DNA from: Alphaproteobacteria bacterium
GTDB lineage: Bacteria > Pseudomonadota > Alphaproteobacteria > RF32 > CAG-239
Assembly (NCBI GenBank): GCA_017501665.1
Contig: JAFVWM010000017.1
Coordinates: 30,361 to 94,360, forward strand
Direction: 5' to 3'
Length of the DNA stretch: 64,000 bases
Shown here: positions 55,829 to 64,000 of the stretch, piece by piece
Numbering within the stretch: the stretch's first letter is position 1
How the letters are laid out: every line of letters begins with the position of its first letter
Position numbers and translations under genes: made by a program
The notes under the pieces: model-generated
Told to the model about the DNA's origin: nothing
The model's database searches: none
Seen by the model: the letters and a program-made list of their open reading frames with translations, nothing else

Positions 55829-55831
55829 TTT

Positions 55832-56194
55832 TTACCTTGGTTTGACTGCAGACCACATCTTCTCTAGTGAATAAAATTCTCTTACTTCAGGGCGAAAAAT
55901 ATGAATTATAACATCATAAGCATCGACCAAAACCCAATCAGCCTTTTCTAATCCTTCTGCAATAGAAAGACATCCATTTTCCTTCAATTTTAATTGTAAA
56001 TTTTCAGCCAATGATGCAACATGTCGATTCGAATTTCCGCTGGCAACAATCATATATGATGCTATCGACGATTTTCCTTCCAAATCAATAACAATCACAT
56101 CTTCAGCTTTACCGTCGTCTAATGAATTTTTGACAAGTTGTAATATCTTTTCTACCGAGTCTAAACTTTTTTTCGCTTTTACTTTTCCAGCCAC
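55832..56194 (-). CDS. rsfS: Ribosome silencing factor RsfS
   Basis: RsfS binds L14 and blocks subunit joining under nutrient limitation. The 120 residues have the DUF143 pattern: VIVIDLEGKSSIASYMIVASGNSNRHVASLAENL, EGLEKADWVLVDAYDVIIHIFRPEVREFYSLEKMW in blocks. The start is GTG with AAAGGAG nine bases before. It is 19 bases after obgE, so four ribosome-related genes (rplU, rpmA, obgE, rsfS) run together. Confidence 0.95.
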   Translation of the reverse strand: MAGKVKAKKSLDSVEKILQLVKNSLDDGKAEDVIVIDLEGKSSIASYMIVASGNSNRHVASLAENLQLKLKENGCLSIAEGLEKADWVLVDAYDVIIHIFRPEVREFYSLEKMWSAVKPR

Positions 56195-56213
56195 TTTATT
56201 ATTCTCCTTTTAA

Positions 56214-57278
<1,065 letters not shown>

Positions 57279-57394
57279 TTATGCCTTTTCATCAAATATT
57301 GATTATAACGATATTCTATTTTTTTCGAAAAGTAAAGGGGACGCACTCGCAATCCCCCTTAATACTCCATTTGTGGTATTTTGCTCAACAAAGC

Positions 57395-57649
57395 CTAGTC
57401 AGCAACAACTGAAACAACTGTTTTGTTTCCGGCTTTTTTAGAGAAAACAACTTTACCTTCACTGGTAGCAAAGATTGTATGATCTTTACCCATACCAACA
57501 TTAGCACCCGGATGATATTGAGTACCACGTTGACGAACAATGATGTTACCAGCAATAACACTTTGACCGCCTGATTTTTTCAAACCCAAACGACGTCCGA
57601 TAGAGTCGCGTCCGTTAGCAGAGCTACCACCTGATTTCTTATGAGCCAT
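57395..57649 (-). CDS. rpmA: 50S ribosomal protein L27
   Basis: The 84 residues start [20 protein letters not shown], with the N-terminal tail that reaches the peptidyl-transferase centre, and contain [28 protein letters not shown] is nine bases upstream. A 122-base AT-rich gap lies between it and obgE. Confidence 0.97.
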   Translation of the reverse strand: MAHKKSGGSSANGRDSIGRRLGLKKSGGQSVIAGNIIVRQRGTQYHPGANVGMGKDHTIFATSEGKVVFSKKAGNKTVVSVVAD

Positions 57650-57666
57650 TGTTCTTTACTCCTTAA

Positions 57667-57969
57667 TTACTTGCCGATTACATCAGTAATTTTTACTAAT
57701 GTAATATCTTGTCTGTGACCGTTTTTACGACGATAGTTATGTCTTCTTTTCTTTTTGAAGATAATAACTTTAGCATCTCTGGCCTGTTTAACTACAAGTG
57801 CTTTAACGGAAGCACCGGCAACCAAGGGAGTTCCGATAGAATCACCCAAAGCCAAAACTTCGTTAAAAACAACTTCTTTACCTTCTTCTCCGGCGATTTT
57901 TTCAATCTTTATAACATCTCCGGAAGTAACGCGGTATTGTTTTCCGCCGGTTTTAATTACTGCATACAT
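57667..57969 (-). CDS. rplU: 50S ribosomal protein L21
   Basis: From the ATG at 57969 (AAAGGTG upstream) the protein has 100 residues: [20 protein letters not shown] and [20 protein letters not shown] longer frame adds 15 residues not seen in the family. It is the first gene of the rplU-rpmA-obgE-rsfS run. Confidence 0.96.
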   Translation of the reverse strand: MYAVIKTGGKQYRVTSGDVIKIEKIAGEEGKEVVFNEVLALGDSIGTPLVAGASVKALVVKQARDAKVIIFKKKRRHNYRRKNGHRQDITLVKITDVIGK

Positions 57970-58078
57970 TTTTTTCACCTTTATATTTTTTAAACATAAA
58001 ACGTTGCTTTGCAATATACATAAGTTTTTGCACCTGTCAACAAGATTCTCTATATTTTTTTAATTTCTTAGTGATTTT

Positions 58079-58567
58079 TTAATTTTTATACAAAGCTCGA
58101 TACAATTCCGGACGCATAAAACGTCCTTTCCAAATACCGGATTTTTGCATTTTCGCTTCGTTTTCTTCGTTTTTAAACTTATCGCCATAAGAAACAGCCC
58201 ATCCGCTTATAACCATTTTTCGATTTATGCTGTTTTGATTTTTATCAAAACATTCCATAAGCTTTCGTTTGTATCTGTCAACCCCTGTTTCACTACAAAA
58301 CTCAACATCAACCATATGCTTTTCAAGTTCCTCAAAAGCTTTTTGACCGCATTTATATTGTTTATTATTTTCATCATAACATTCTTGGAACAACTCCGGA
58401 GCATCTATATCAACAAGTCTGATTCTCACATTTCCTTGTTCCAGACTGTCACCATCAACAACCTTATATTTATATACCGCCAAAAGCTCCTCGGTTATAC
58501 TGATTAAAATACCGAATACAAATAAAATAAAAACAGTCTTTTTCATTATTTTTTTCATACTCAACAT
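58079..58567 (-). CDS. Thermonuclease (SNase-like) family exported protein
   Basis: The 162-residue protein has a signal peptide or N-terminal membrane segment (about 8-30, ending LLAVY) and the SNase signature: VVDGDSLEQGNVRIRLVDIDAPEL, CGQKAFEELEKHM and GVDRYKRKLMEC. The Arg, Asp and Arg residues needed for catalysis are placed as in active nucleases. It contains an unusual number of Cys (5). Several ATG codons are available; I keep the first, with AGGA ten bases before. Confidence 0.85.
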   Translation of the reverse strand: MLSMKKIMKKTVFILFVFGILISITEELLAVYKYKVVDGDSLEQGNVRIRLVDIDAPELFQECYDENNKQYKCGQKAFEELEKHMVDVEFCSETGVDRYKRKLMECFDKNQNSINRKMVISGWAVSYGDKFKNEENEAKMQKSGIWKGRFMRPELYRALYKN

Positions 58568-58695
58568 TTTGCCGTAATCCTATCGTTTTGGCAACAATAA
58601 AAATTAAAAAACTTTTTGATAAACTAAAAAAAACACTTTGTATTTATATACATATACCTTACTATATGCTATATTTGTTTAAATAAGGAATAAAA

Positions 58696-59625
58696 ATGTT
58701 GCGCAAATTTTTACTATCACTGATTTTAACCCCCGCATTTATATGTTTAAGCGGATGTCAGGTTCTTCGCAGTTTATCTGTTCAAGATATTATCAACGGA
58801 AATTGGGATAATCCTCAACAAACAACTTCCGAAGTTCCGAACAAAACATTTGTAGCAACCGAAACAAAACGTCCTACATCTATTGTTGTTTGCCGTTCTC
58901 ACCAATGTGCACCGGCAAAACTATCTATGTCCCGAGAATATATTTTTAATTCGCTTTTACAATTATTTGATAACAACAACTATCAAAGAATGTTGGTTTG
59001 TGAAGCCGATCCGCAAACACATACGTGTATCGAAAACTACATAACTCTACCTGTTTATGTTGGTGTTGTTCCAACCAAGGCTTATATAGACTATGTAAAA
59101 ATAACTGATGTTATTGTCGGTAAAAAAGGCGCATCTTTAGACCTAATCCTAAATTACAATTTAACCTATGGCGGTCAAGTAGCCGAATGCACTCCTGCAA
59201 AAACATTACTTTTTGCGCGCACAGTCGATCATGTAATCATGGAAGATTCCGGCTATAATTGCAAAATGACAACAGTCGGCATCACTAATGTAAAAACGGT
59301 ATTCACCATTGACTATATTGATTTGGACTATGGTTATATCGGAGGCCACTATTCCATAGGCTTATCCGGTCCGGCTTATGGCGGAAATAATAATTATATG
59401 ATATTACGTTTACCTCGTAATGCGTATCCTCTTTCTCCGGCATTAAAAGCACCCAAAAATAAAGCCGCGGAAAATTACTCAACCGGAGTAATTGGCAACG
59501 CAACAAAAACCATAGAAAAAACCGGAAATTATGCCGGAGGTGTTCAAATTTTCCCATTGGCTAAAAAGACAAACACGCCTGTCGATGAAACAACTGAAAA
59601 TACCGAAGAAAAAGCGACAGAGTAG
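58696..59625 (+). CDS. Putative lipoprotein of unknown function
   Basis: The 309-residue protein has a lipoprotein signal with the lipobox LSGC (Cys21), so it should be acylated by Lnt. After a Thr/Ser-rich linker the mature part is mostly beta, with about eight further Cys in CRSHQC, CEADPQTHTC, CTPAK and NCKM that may form periplasmic disulfides. A glycine/tyrosine-rich stretch (YGYIGGHYSIG and GPAYGGNN) and a Lys/Thr/Glu-rich tail follow. No domain recognised. AAGGA precedes the ATG and a terminator follows. Confidence 0.7.
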   Translation: MLRKFLLSLILTPAFICLSGCQVLRSLSVQDIINGNWDNPQQTTSEVPNKTFVATETKRPTSIVVCRSHQCAPAKLSMSREYIFNSLLQLFDNNNYQRMLVCEADPQTHTCIENYITLPVYVGVVPTKAYIDYVKITDVIVGKKGASLDLILNYNLTYGGQVAECTPAKTLLFARTVDHVIMEDSGYNCKMTTVGITNVKTVFTIDYIDLDYGYIGGHYSIGLSGPAYGGNNNYMILRLPRNAYPLSPALKAPKNKAAENYSTGVIGNATKTIEKTGNYAGGVQIFPLAKKTNTPVDETTENTEEKATE

Positions 59626-59640
59626 TAGAATCTCAATTAA

Positions 59641-59668
59641 AAAGGCGACTGAAAAATAAGTCGCCTTT
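59641..59668. terminator. Bidirectional terminator after the lipoprotein gene
   Basis: AAAGGCGACT (59641-59650) and AGTCGCCTTT (59659-59668) pair perfectly. It lies between convergent genes. Confidence 0.8.
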
Positions 59669-59670
59669 AT

Positions 59671-60555
59671 TCATATTCCATATGAAAAATATTTAACAGC
59701 CTCATAAACAACAATTCTTTCAACATTGTCAAATGAAAGTACTTTTTGCCCATAAACAATTCTTCCCGACGGATTTGGCAATTTACCGTTTCTCACTTGA
59801 TATTCCTTTACATCACGAAGACTCATCACAACACCGTCAGAAAATTGAACATTCCAACCATATGTATCATATCCTACATTTACATGTATTGTATTACATT
59901 CTTTCGTTCCGATAAATTCAGCACTTTCCGATAATTTATCAAATTCATACACTTCATTATCAGAATTACCGCTATACCATTGTATATACTTCAAGTTTTG
60001 AGAGCAAACAATACTGTAAGCACCGACATTATCAACATCTAAACATAAACTCTCATCAATATAATTATCAATGTTCGATACGTCGTCATTTATAACCGGC
60101 TCTTCAACAAATTCTTCCACCACCGGTTCTTCTTCATTTATAAGCGGTTCTTCAACAAATTCTTCCATCACCGGTTCTTCTTCATTTATAAGCGGTTCTT
60201 CAACAAATTCTTCCACCACCGGTTCTTCTTCATTTGCAACTGTTTCAAAAGATGTAACATCTGTCGCCAAATTTTCAAAATAAGGCTCTTGTTTATCAGC
60301 TCTGCCATCAAACATTGTATCTACATCAACATTCCCCATTTCATCAAAAGAAAAATCTGTCGACACATTATCACTTGCTTCTGATATCTCAATATTTGAC
60401 TGTTCATCAAAAGTTAGATTATCAAACTCTGATGTATCAAAAGAAATTTCGTTATTATCCGAAGTTTGCATTTCTGCCGATGCATCAAAATTTTCAAAAT
60501 CATCAAAATTAATATCACCCATATTTACTTCTTGATCTTCTTGAATATCGCTCAT
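59671..60555 (-). CDS. Acidic protein with tandem Glu/Pro/Val repeats
   Basis: The 294 residues divide into an acidic, low-complexity N-terminal half (1-165) and a folded-looking C-terminal part (165-294). Three near-identical 16-residue repeats of the form EEEPVVEEFVEEPLIN occupy about residues 109-156. The C-terminal part contains YIQWYSGNSDNEVYEF, YDTYGWNVQFSDGVVMSLRDV and GRIVYGQKVLSFDNVERIVVYEAV. There is no signal peptide. Such acidic spacers often display a domain or act as linkers. It lies just downstream of the sensor kinase gene and could be part of that transcript. Function unknown. Confidence 0.65.
   Translation of the reverse strand: MSDIQEDQEVNMGDINFDDFENFDASAEMQTSDNNEISFDTSEFDNLTFDEQSNIEISEASDNVSTDFSFDEMGNVDVDTMFDGRADKQEPYFENLATDVTSFETVANEEEPVVEEFVEEPLINEEEPVMEEFVEEPLINEEEPVVEEFVEEPVINDDVSNIDNYIDESLCLDVDNVGAYSIVCSQNLKYIQWYSGNSDNEVYEFDKLSESAEFIGTKECNTIHVNVGYDTYGWNVQFSDGVVMSLRDVKEYQVRNGKLPNPSGRIVYGQKVLSFDNVERIVVYEAVKYFSYGI
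60087..60230. repeat. Three 48-bp tandem repeats inside the acidic protein gene
   Basis: Units start at 60087, 60135 and 60183 and differ at only a few positions, with a partial fourth from 60231. The period is a multiple of three, so copy number can change without breaking the frame. This is a typical site for length variation between strains. Confidence 0.85.
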
Positions 60556-60573
60556 TTTATCATCTCTTTATAA

Positions 60574-61923
60574 TTACAAAGGTAAATCTATAATAACTCT
60601 TAGTCCGCCAAGTCTGCTATCATCCAAAAATATTTTACCGCCATGTGCAGTTATAATATCTTTTGTAATAGCCAATCCCAAACCGATACCGCCTGTTTCC
60701 TTATTTCTTGAACCCTCTAAACGGTAAAAAGCTCTAAACACATCATCACGTTTATCTTTAGGAATACCCGGTCCGTTATCATCAACAAAAACCGCTATTT
60801 TCTTTTCATACTTTTTTACTTCAACTTCTATTTTTTTACCATATCGTGATGCATTTGCAATAATATTGGTTATGGCTCGACGCAAAGATTGCTCTTTTGC
60901 TATAATAATTTTTTCATCATTTGATGACTTAAATTTAATTTTCTTATTTAATGCTTTTGCAACAATGCTCTTTACCAATTCATCTATATTAACTTCTACG
61001 GGAATTTCATCACCTTGTCCTCGTACAAAAGCCAAGTAACCGTTAAGCATTTTCTCCATTTCATCAATATCAGTCAAAAAATCTTGCTTATCCGGATTAT
61101 CCTCCATCATCGTAACCATTAGTTTCATGCGTGTTAACGGAGTTCTCAAATCATGAGAGATGCCCGCCAACATCTGAGTCCGTTCAACAATCTGCTTAAT
61201 AATTCGTTTTTTCATTTCAATAAATGCCATACCGGCCATGCGCACTTCAGATGAACCATATGGTTTAAAATCGTCATCATCAATACCTTTACCGAAATTT
61301 TCTGCTGTTTGAGCAAGCTTGGCAATCGAACGAACCTGAATACGTAAAAACAATACAGACACTAAAAATAAGAAAACGGAAGTTGCAACCATCCAAACCA
61401 CAAACATAAAAATGGACGATGAAAATATCCTTTTCTTCGGACTTAAAAACTTATATACCCCGTTGTCTTTATCAAGTAATATAATAAGAGTATTGCCGTT
61501 ATTTTTATTATCCACATAAATTGACCATTTATCATTTACAAAAGCATCCTGCATGGCTTCTTGTAAATATGCCACCACTATCGGATTGGCTTTTATTTGT
61601 TGACTGAATGAATCGATGGATTTGCCCTCATAAAAATCAAAATCAATACCCTTTTGCATAGATATATTCTTAATTTTATCAAACGACAGCCCCTCTTCTC
61701 GTAGAGCTAATATAATTTTAATATCATCAACCAAATTGTCGGAAAGTCTTCGTCCCATACGGCTCCAACTTCCGTCAAAAAAAACAACTACCGACACAAT
61801 CTGAACAACAATAAGAGGTACAAATATCAGCAACATTGTTCTAAAAAACAAAGTTCTTGGCAACAATTTTCGACGCCAAAAATTCAATTTATCTTCTATT
61901 TTTTGCGGTAATTTTATATGCAT
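60574..61923 (-). CDS. Sensor histidine kinase, EnvZ type
   Basis: From the ATG at 61923 (GAGGGATAAG upstream) the protein has 449 residues. It has two membrane segments (about 25-48 and 165-195) around a periplasmic domain of about 115 residues, a HAMP linker, and the kinase core. The core shows H-box AGISHDLRTPLTRMKL (His257), N-box NIIANASRYG, G1 VDDNGPGIP and G2 GGIGLGLAI. It follows the OmpR-type regulator by ten bases, as in ompR-envZ. The signal sensed is unknown. The extended frame from 62007 is inside the regulator gene. Confidence 0.93.
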   Translation of the reverse strand: MHIKLPQKIEDKLNFWRRKLLPRTLFFRTMLLIFVPLIVVQIVSVVVFFDGSWSRMGRRLSDNLVDDIKIILALREEGLSFDKIKNISMQKGIDFDFYEGKSIDSFSQQIKANPIVVAYLQEAMQDAFVNDKWSIYVDNKNNGNTLIILLDKDNGVYKFLSPKKRIFSSSIFMFVVWMVATSVFLFLVSVLFLRIQVRSIAKLAQTAENFGKGIDDDDFKPYGSSEVRMAGMAFIEMKKRIIKQIVERTQMLAGISHDLRTPLTRMKLMVTMMEDNPDKQDFLTDIDEMEKMLNGYLAFVRGQGDEIPVEVNIDELVKSIVAKALNKKIKFKSSNDEKIIIAKEQSLRRAITNIIANASRYGKKIEVEVKKYEKKIAVFVDDNGPGIPKDKRDDVFRAFYRLEGSRNKETGGIGLGLAITKDIITAHGGKIFLDDSRLGGLRVIIDLPL

Positions 61924-61933
61924 CTTATCCCTC

Positions 61934-62620
61934 TTAATCAGACAACAACATATACCCCTTACCGCGTAAAGTTTGCAGATAACGAGGATTTTTCGAATCT
62001 TTTTCAATTTTTTTTCTTAAGCGGGTTATTTGTACGTCTATTGAGCGTGGAGACTGTCCGGCGCCCAAAATTTCCGACAATTTTTCTCGTGAAAAAACCT
62101 GCCCGCTTTTAGCACCGAGTATGGCTAACAAGTTTTGCTCAACCGGTGTTATATGAAGTTGCTGTCCTTGTTTTGAAACAAGCTCTTTTGACTGCATATC
62201 AAAAACGAACAAACCCAAATCAAGTTTTTGATTTTCTTTCTTTTCCGTTGGTGCTCTTTTTAGTATATTGCTTATTCGAAGCAATAATTCCTTAGGTTCA
62301 AAAGGTTTGGACACATAATCGTCTGCTCCTTGTTCCAATCCGATTATACGATTCTCAACATCACCCATAGCTGTCAGCATAATTACAGGAATCGAATTTT
62401 CCGTTCTAAGTTTTGTTAAAAATTCCAAACCGTTTTCTTTTGGCATCATAATATCAACAATAAGCAAATTAAACTTATATTGTTGCATCATAAAACGAGC
62501 TTCTTCTGCATCTTTAGCTGTTGATACAAGAAACGAATTCTCACGCAAAAAACGTTGTAATAAATTGCGTAATCTTGTATCATCATCAACGACTAAAATA
62601 TGCTTTGCCTCCGTGTCCAT
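61934..62620 (-). CDS. OmpR-family response regulator
   Basis: The 228-residue protein has a receiver domain (acidic pair in VVDDDTR, phospho-acceptor Asp56 in LLIVDIMMPKENG, Lys105 in YVSKPFEP) and a winged-helix output domain (about 135-228, with SPRSIDVQITRLRKKIEKD and YLQTLRGKGYML). It pairs with the kinase next to it. Placement after pgsA gives a run of pgsA, regulator, kinase. Confidence 0.94.
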   Translation of the reverse strand: MDTEAKHILVVDDDTRLRNLLQRFLRENSFLVSTAKDAEEARFMMQQYKFNLLIVDIMMPKENGLEFLTKLRTENSIPVIMLTAMGDVENRIIGLEQGADDYVSKPFEPKELLLRISNILKRAPTEKKENQKLDLGLFVFDMQSKELVSKQGQQLHITPVEQNLLAILGAKSGQVFSREKLSEILGAGQSPRSIDVQITRLRKKIEKDSKNPRYLQTLRGKGYMLLSD

Positions 62621-62636
62621 CTACCAACCCGTAATC

Positions 62637-63344
62637 TTACTTTTTAACTTTTTTCTTTGACGAGGGTTTCTTGGCTTTAGCCGTTTTAGTTTTTACAGGT
62701 GTTTTTTTAGTCGGCTTTTCTTCTTTTGTTTTAACTGTCTTGGCATCTATTTTCGGCAATGTAATTTTTGGCATTGTCGGCATTTTTGCACATTTTTCGG
62801 TTTCACAAATATAATCCAAGCTTTTTTGAAAATATTGATAACCGGTAATAAAAGTCAACACGCCGGCAATCCAAAGCAAAACTTCACCGATTTCTCCCCA
62901 ATGCCAAAAACCTTTTAACAACATCATTGACAAAGCGGTCATCTGAAAACCTGTTTTCCATTTTGCAAGTCGCGTAACCGGCATACCCACATTAACTTCA
63001 CGCAAAAACTCGCGCAAACCTGAAACTAAAATTTCGCGACACAAAATCACAATAACCGGAATAAAACTGAGCTTACAAACGACCATATCAGGCTTTGCCA
63101 ATAATACAACCAAAGCCGATGTTACCAATAATTTGTCGGCAATCGGATCTAAAAGGCGACCGAAAGCCGAGGTTTCACCTCTGGAACGAGCCAAATATCC
63201 GTCAAAATAGTCGGTAATCGAAGCAATAATAAATAATACTGCTGCAATCAAAGCCCATAAAGTTGATGTAATATAAACAGACAAAAAGATTGCCGGAATT
63301 ACTACAATACGAGAAATTGTCAAAATATTCGGAAGATTATACAT
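62637..63344 (-). CDS. pgsA: CDP-diacylglycerol--glycerol-3-phosphate 3-phosphatidyltransferase with Lys-rich tail
   Basis: PgsA makes phosphatidylglycerol phosphate in the inner membrane. The 235 residues start MYNLPNILTISRIVVIPAIF and carry the CDP-alcohol transferase motif: DYFDGYLARSRGETSAFGRLLDPIADK (D-G-x2-A-R, G-x3-D-x3-D). About four membrane segments follow. Residues 185-235 form a Lys/Pro/Thr-rich tail (KTKEEKPTKKTPVKTK) absent from typical PgsA. It follows uvrC, an order I associate with Alphaproteobacteria. Confidence 0.93.
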   Translation of the reverse strand: MYNLPNILTISRIVVIPAIFLSVYITSTLWALIAAVLFIIASITDYFDGYLARSRGETSAFGRLLDPIADKLLVTSALVVLLAKPDMVVCKLSFIPVIVILCREILVSGLREFLREVNVGMPVTRLAKWKTGFQMTALSMMLLKGFWHWGEIGEVLLWIAGVLTFITGYQYFQKSLDYICETEKCAKMPTMPKITLPKIDAKTVKTKEEKPTKKTPVKTKTAKAKKPSSKKKVKK

Positions 63345-63396
63345 AATTCAATATCCTATAATAACGTTATTTTTTTTAGATATTAAAACATTATTT

Positions 63397-64000
63397 TTAA
63401 TTATGGAAGTAGCTATAAATCTTTTCCGCTACTTTTTTATTAATTCCTTCAACTTTTTGCAAATCATTCAAAGAAGCCTGAGCCACATCATCAGCCGATC
63501 CGAAATACTTAAGCAACTCGCTTTTTCGTTTAGCACCTATGCCCTCAATCTCATCAAGAGATGATTTGTATATTGATTTTGCACGTTTTTTCCTATGTGT
63601 ACCAATAGCAAAACGATGCGCCTCATCACGCAAATTTTGCAAATAAAACGCCAAAGGAGATCTGTATTCAAGTTCAAAACTTTCTTTACCCGACATATGA
63701 TAAAATTCTTTACCGGCATTTCGTTCCGGTCCTTTTGATATTGCAATAATCGCAATATTCGACAGATCATATTTCCCCAAAGCTTCCAATACTGCATTTA
63801 ATTGCCCTCTTCCGCCATCCAGCAAAATGACATCAGGTCTGTTTTCATCCGTCATCTTATCAAATCGACGTTGCAAAACTTCCTTCATCATGGCAAAATC
63901 ATCATGCGTATTTGCCGTATTCTTAATATTAAAAGTACGATAATTTTTCTTATCAAATCCGTTTGGAGTTGCTACCACCATAGCCCCTATGGCATAGCTT
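63397..64000 (-). CDS. uvrC: Excinuclease ABC subunit C (3' part)
   Basis: The frame is open to the window end, reading SYAIGAMVVATPNGF before the internal ATG at 63981, so this is the C-terminal 200 residues of UvrC. Visible are the RNase-H-like endonuclease with DGGRGQLNAVLEAL and AHRFAIGTHRKKR, and the tandem helix-hairpin-helix EGIGAKRKSELLKYF and VEGINKKVAEKIYSYF. UvrC makes both cuts beside a lesion in nucleotide excision repair. Confidence 0.96.
   Translation of the reverse strand, partial: SYAIGAMVVATPNGFDKKNYRTFNIKNTANTHDDFAMMKEVLQRRFDKMTDENRPDVILLDGGRGQLNAVLEALGKYDLSNIAIIAISKGPERNAGKEFYHMSGKESFELEYRSPLAFYLQNLRDEAHRFAIGTHRKKRAKSIYKSSLDEIEGIGAKRKSELLKYFGSADDVAQASLNDLQKVEGINKKVAEKIYSYFHN

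Noticed and set aside
60087-60230. Regular repeats considered as a CRISPR array
   Set aside because: Units are contiguous without unique spacers and are in frame within a coding region.
60071-60283. Plus-strand reading frame with Ser/Thr/Gly repeats that looks like a surface protein
   Set aside because: It is the antisense of the acidic repeat gene; the pattern comes from the 48-bp repeats and it lacks a start context.

Overview
The window is AT-rich, densely coded chromosome from a Gram-negative bacterium, most likely an uncultivated, possibly host-associated member of the Alphaproteobacteria. The evidence is gene order: miaB-phoH-ybeY-lnt-XRE regulator and uvrC-pgsA are runs I associate with alphaproteobacterial chromosomes, although corC/tlyC and metK are missing from the first. 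Lnt, lipoproteins, a DUF4105 protein with a beta-barrel-like C-terminus and a DsbA-like protein imply a normal double-membrane envelope. I saw no insertion sequence, prophage, CRISPR array, tRNA or rRNA.

Layout. 0-8 kb: YqeY (cut by the window edge), DUF4105 and DUF3015 envelope proteins, greA behind a terminator-bearing leader, a small CxC-rich protein coupled to thioredoxin reductase, and two tandem degenerate EAL-like genes, one frameshifted. 8-15.5 kb: the elongation module mreB-mreC-mreD-mrdA-rodA with miaA and ddl. 15.5-26.5 kb: DUF3108, a U32 protein, trmB, mnmA, a frameshifted polyprenol-kinase-like gene, then XRE-lnt-ybeY-phoH-miaB. 26.5-33.7 kb: mostly small or unknown genes (TerB-like, YggT, DUF167, folD with a cysteine tail, a receiver-like protein, a VTT membrane protein, two tandem paralogues of unknown function, a PHP phosphatase). 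33.8-43.3 kb: one long minus-strand S10-spc ribosomal cluster, rpsJ to rplO, without tuf/fusA/rpsG/rpsL upstream or secY/adk/rpsM downstream. 43.8-50.2 kb: glycosyltransferases, a methyltransferase and a GtrA-like protein for surface polysaccharide or lipid-linked sugar work. 50.5-64 kb: ftsH, a DsbA-like protein, a PhoU-like/Pit phosphate pair, rlmH, rsfS-obgE-rpmA-rplU, a nuclease, a lipoprotein, an acidic repeat protein, an EnvZ/OmpR-type pair, pgsA and the 3' part of uvrC.

The most unusual signal is a family of five long nested palindromes (2168-2292, 34331-34439, 50391-50518, 55582-55700, 55715-55828). Four sit within a few bases of the stop codon of a minus-strand gene (DUF3015, rpmD, ftsH, rsfS), all in one orientation; the fifth is tandem with the rsfS copy. 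They share an apical hairpin motif. Four share conserved outer ends, and their stems carry compensatory changes. Read from the gene, each ends in a short T-run, so they look like oversized, mobile or propagated terminators or 3'-UTR elements. A second theme is a CxC-x(4-6)-CxC cysteine module, found three times in the small protein before trxB and once as a C-terminal tail on FolD.
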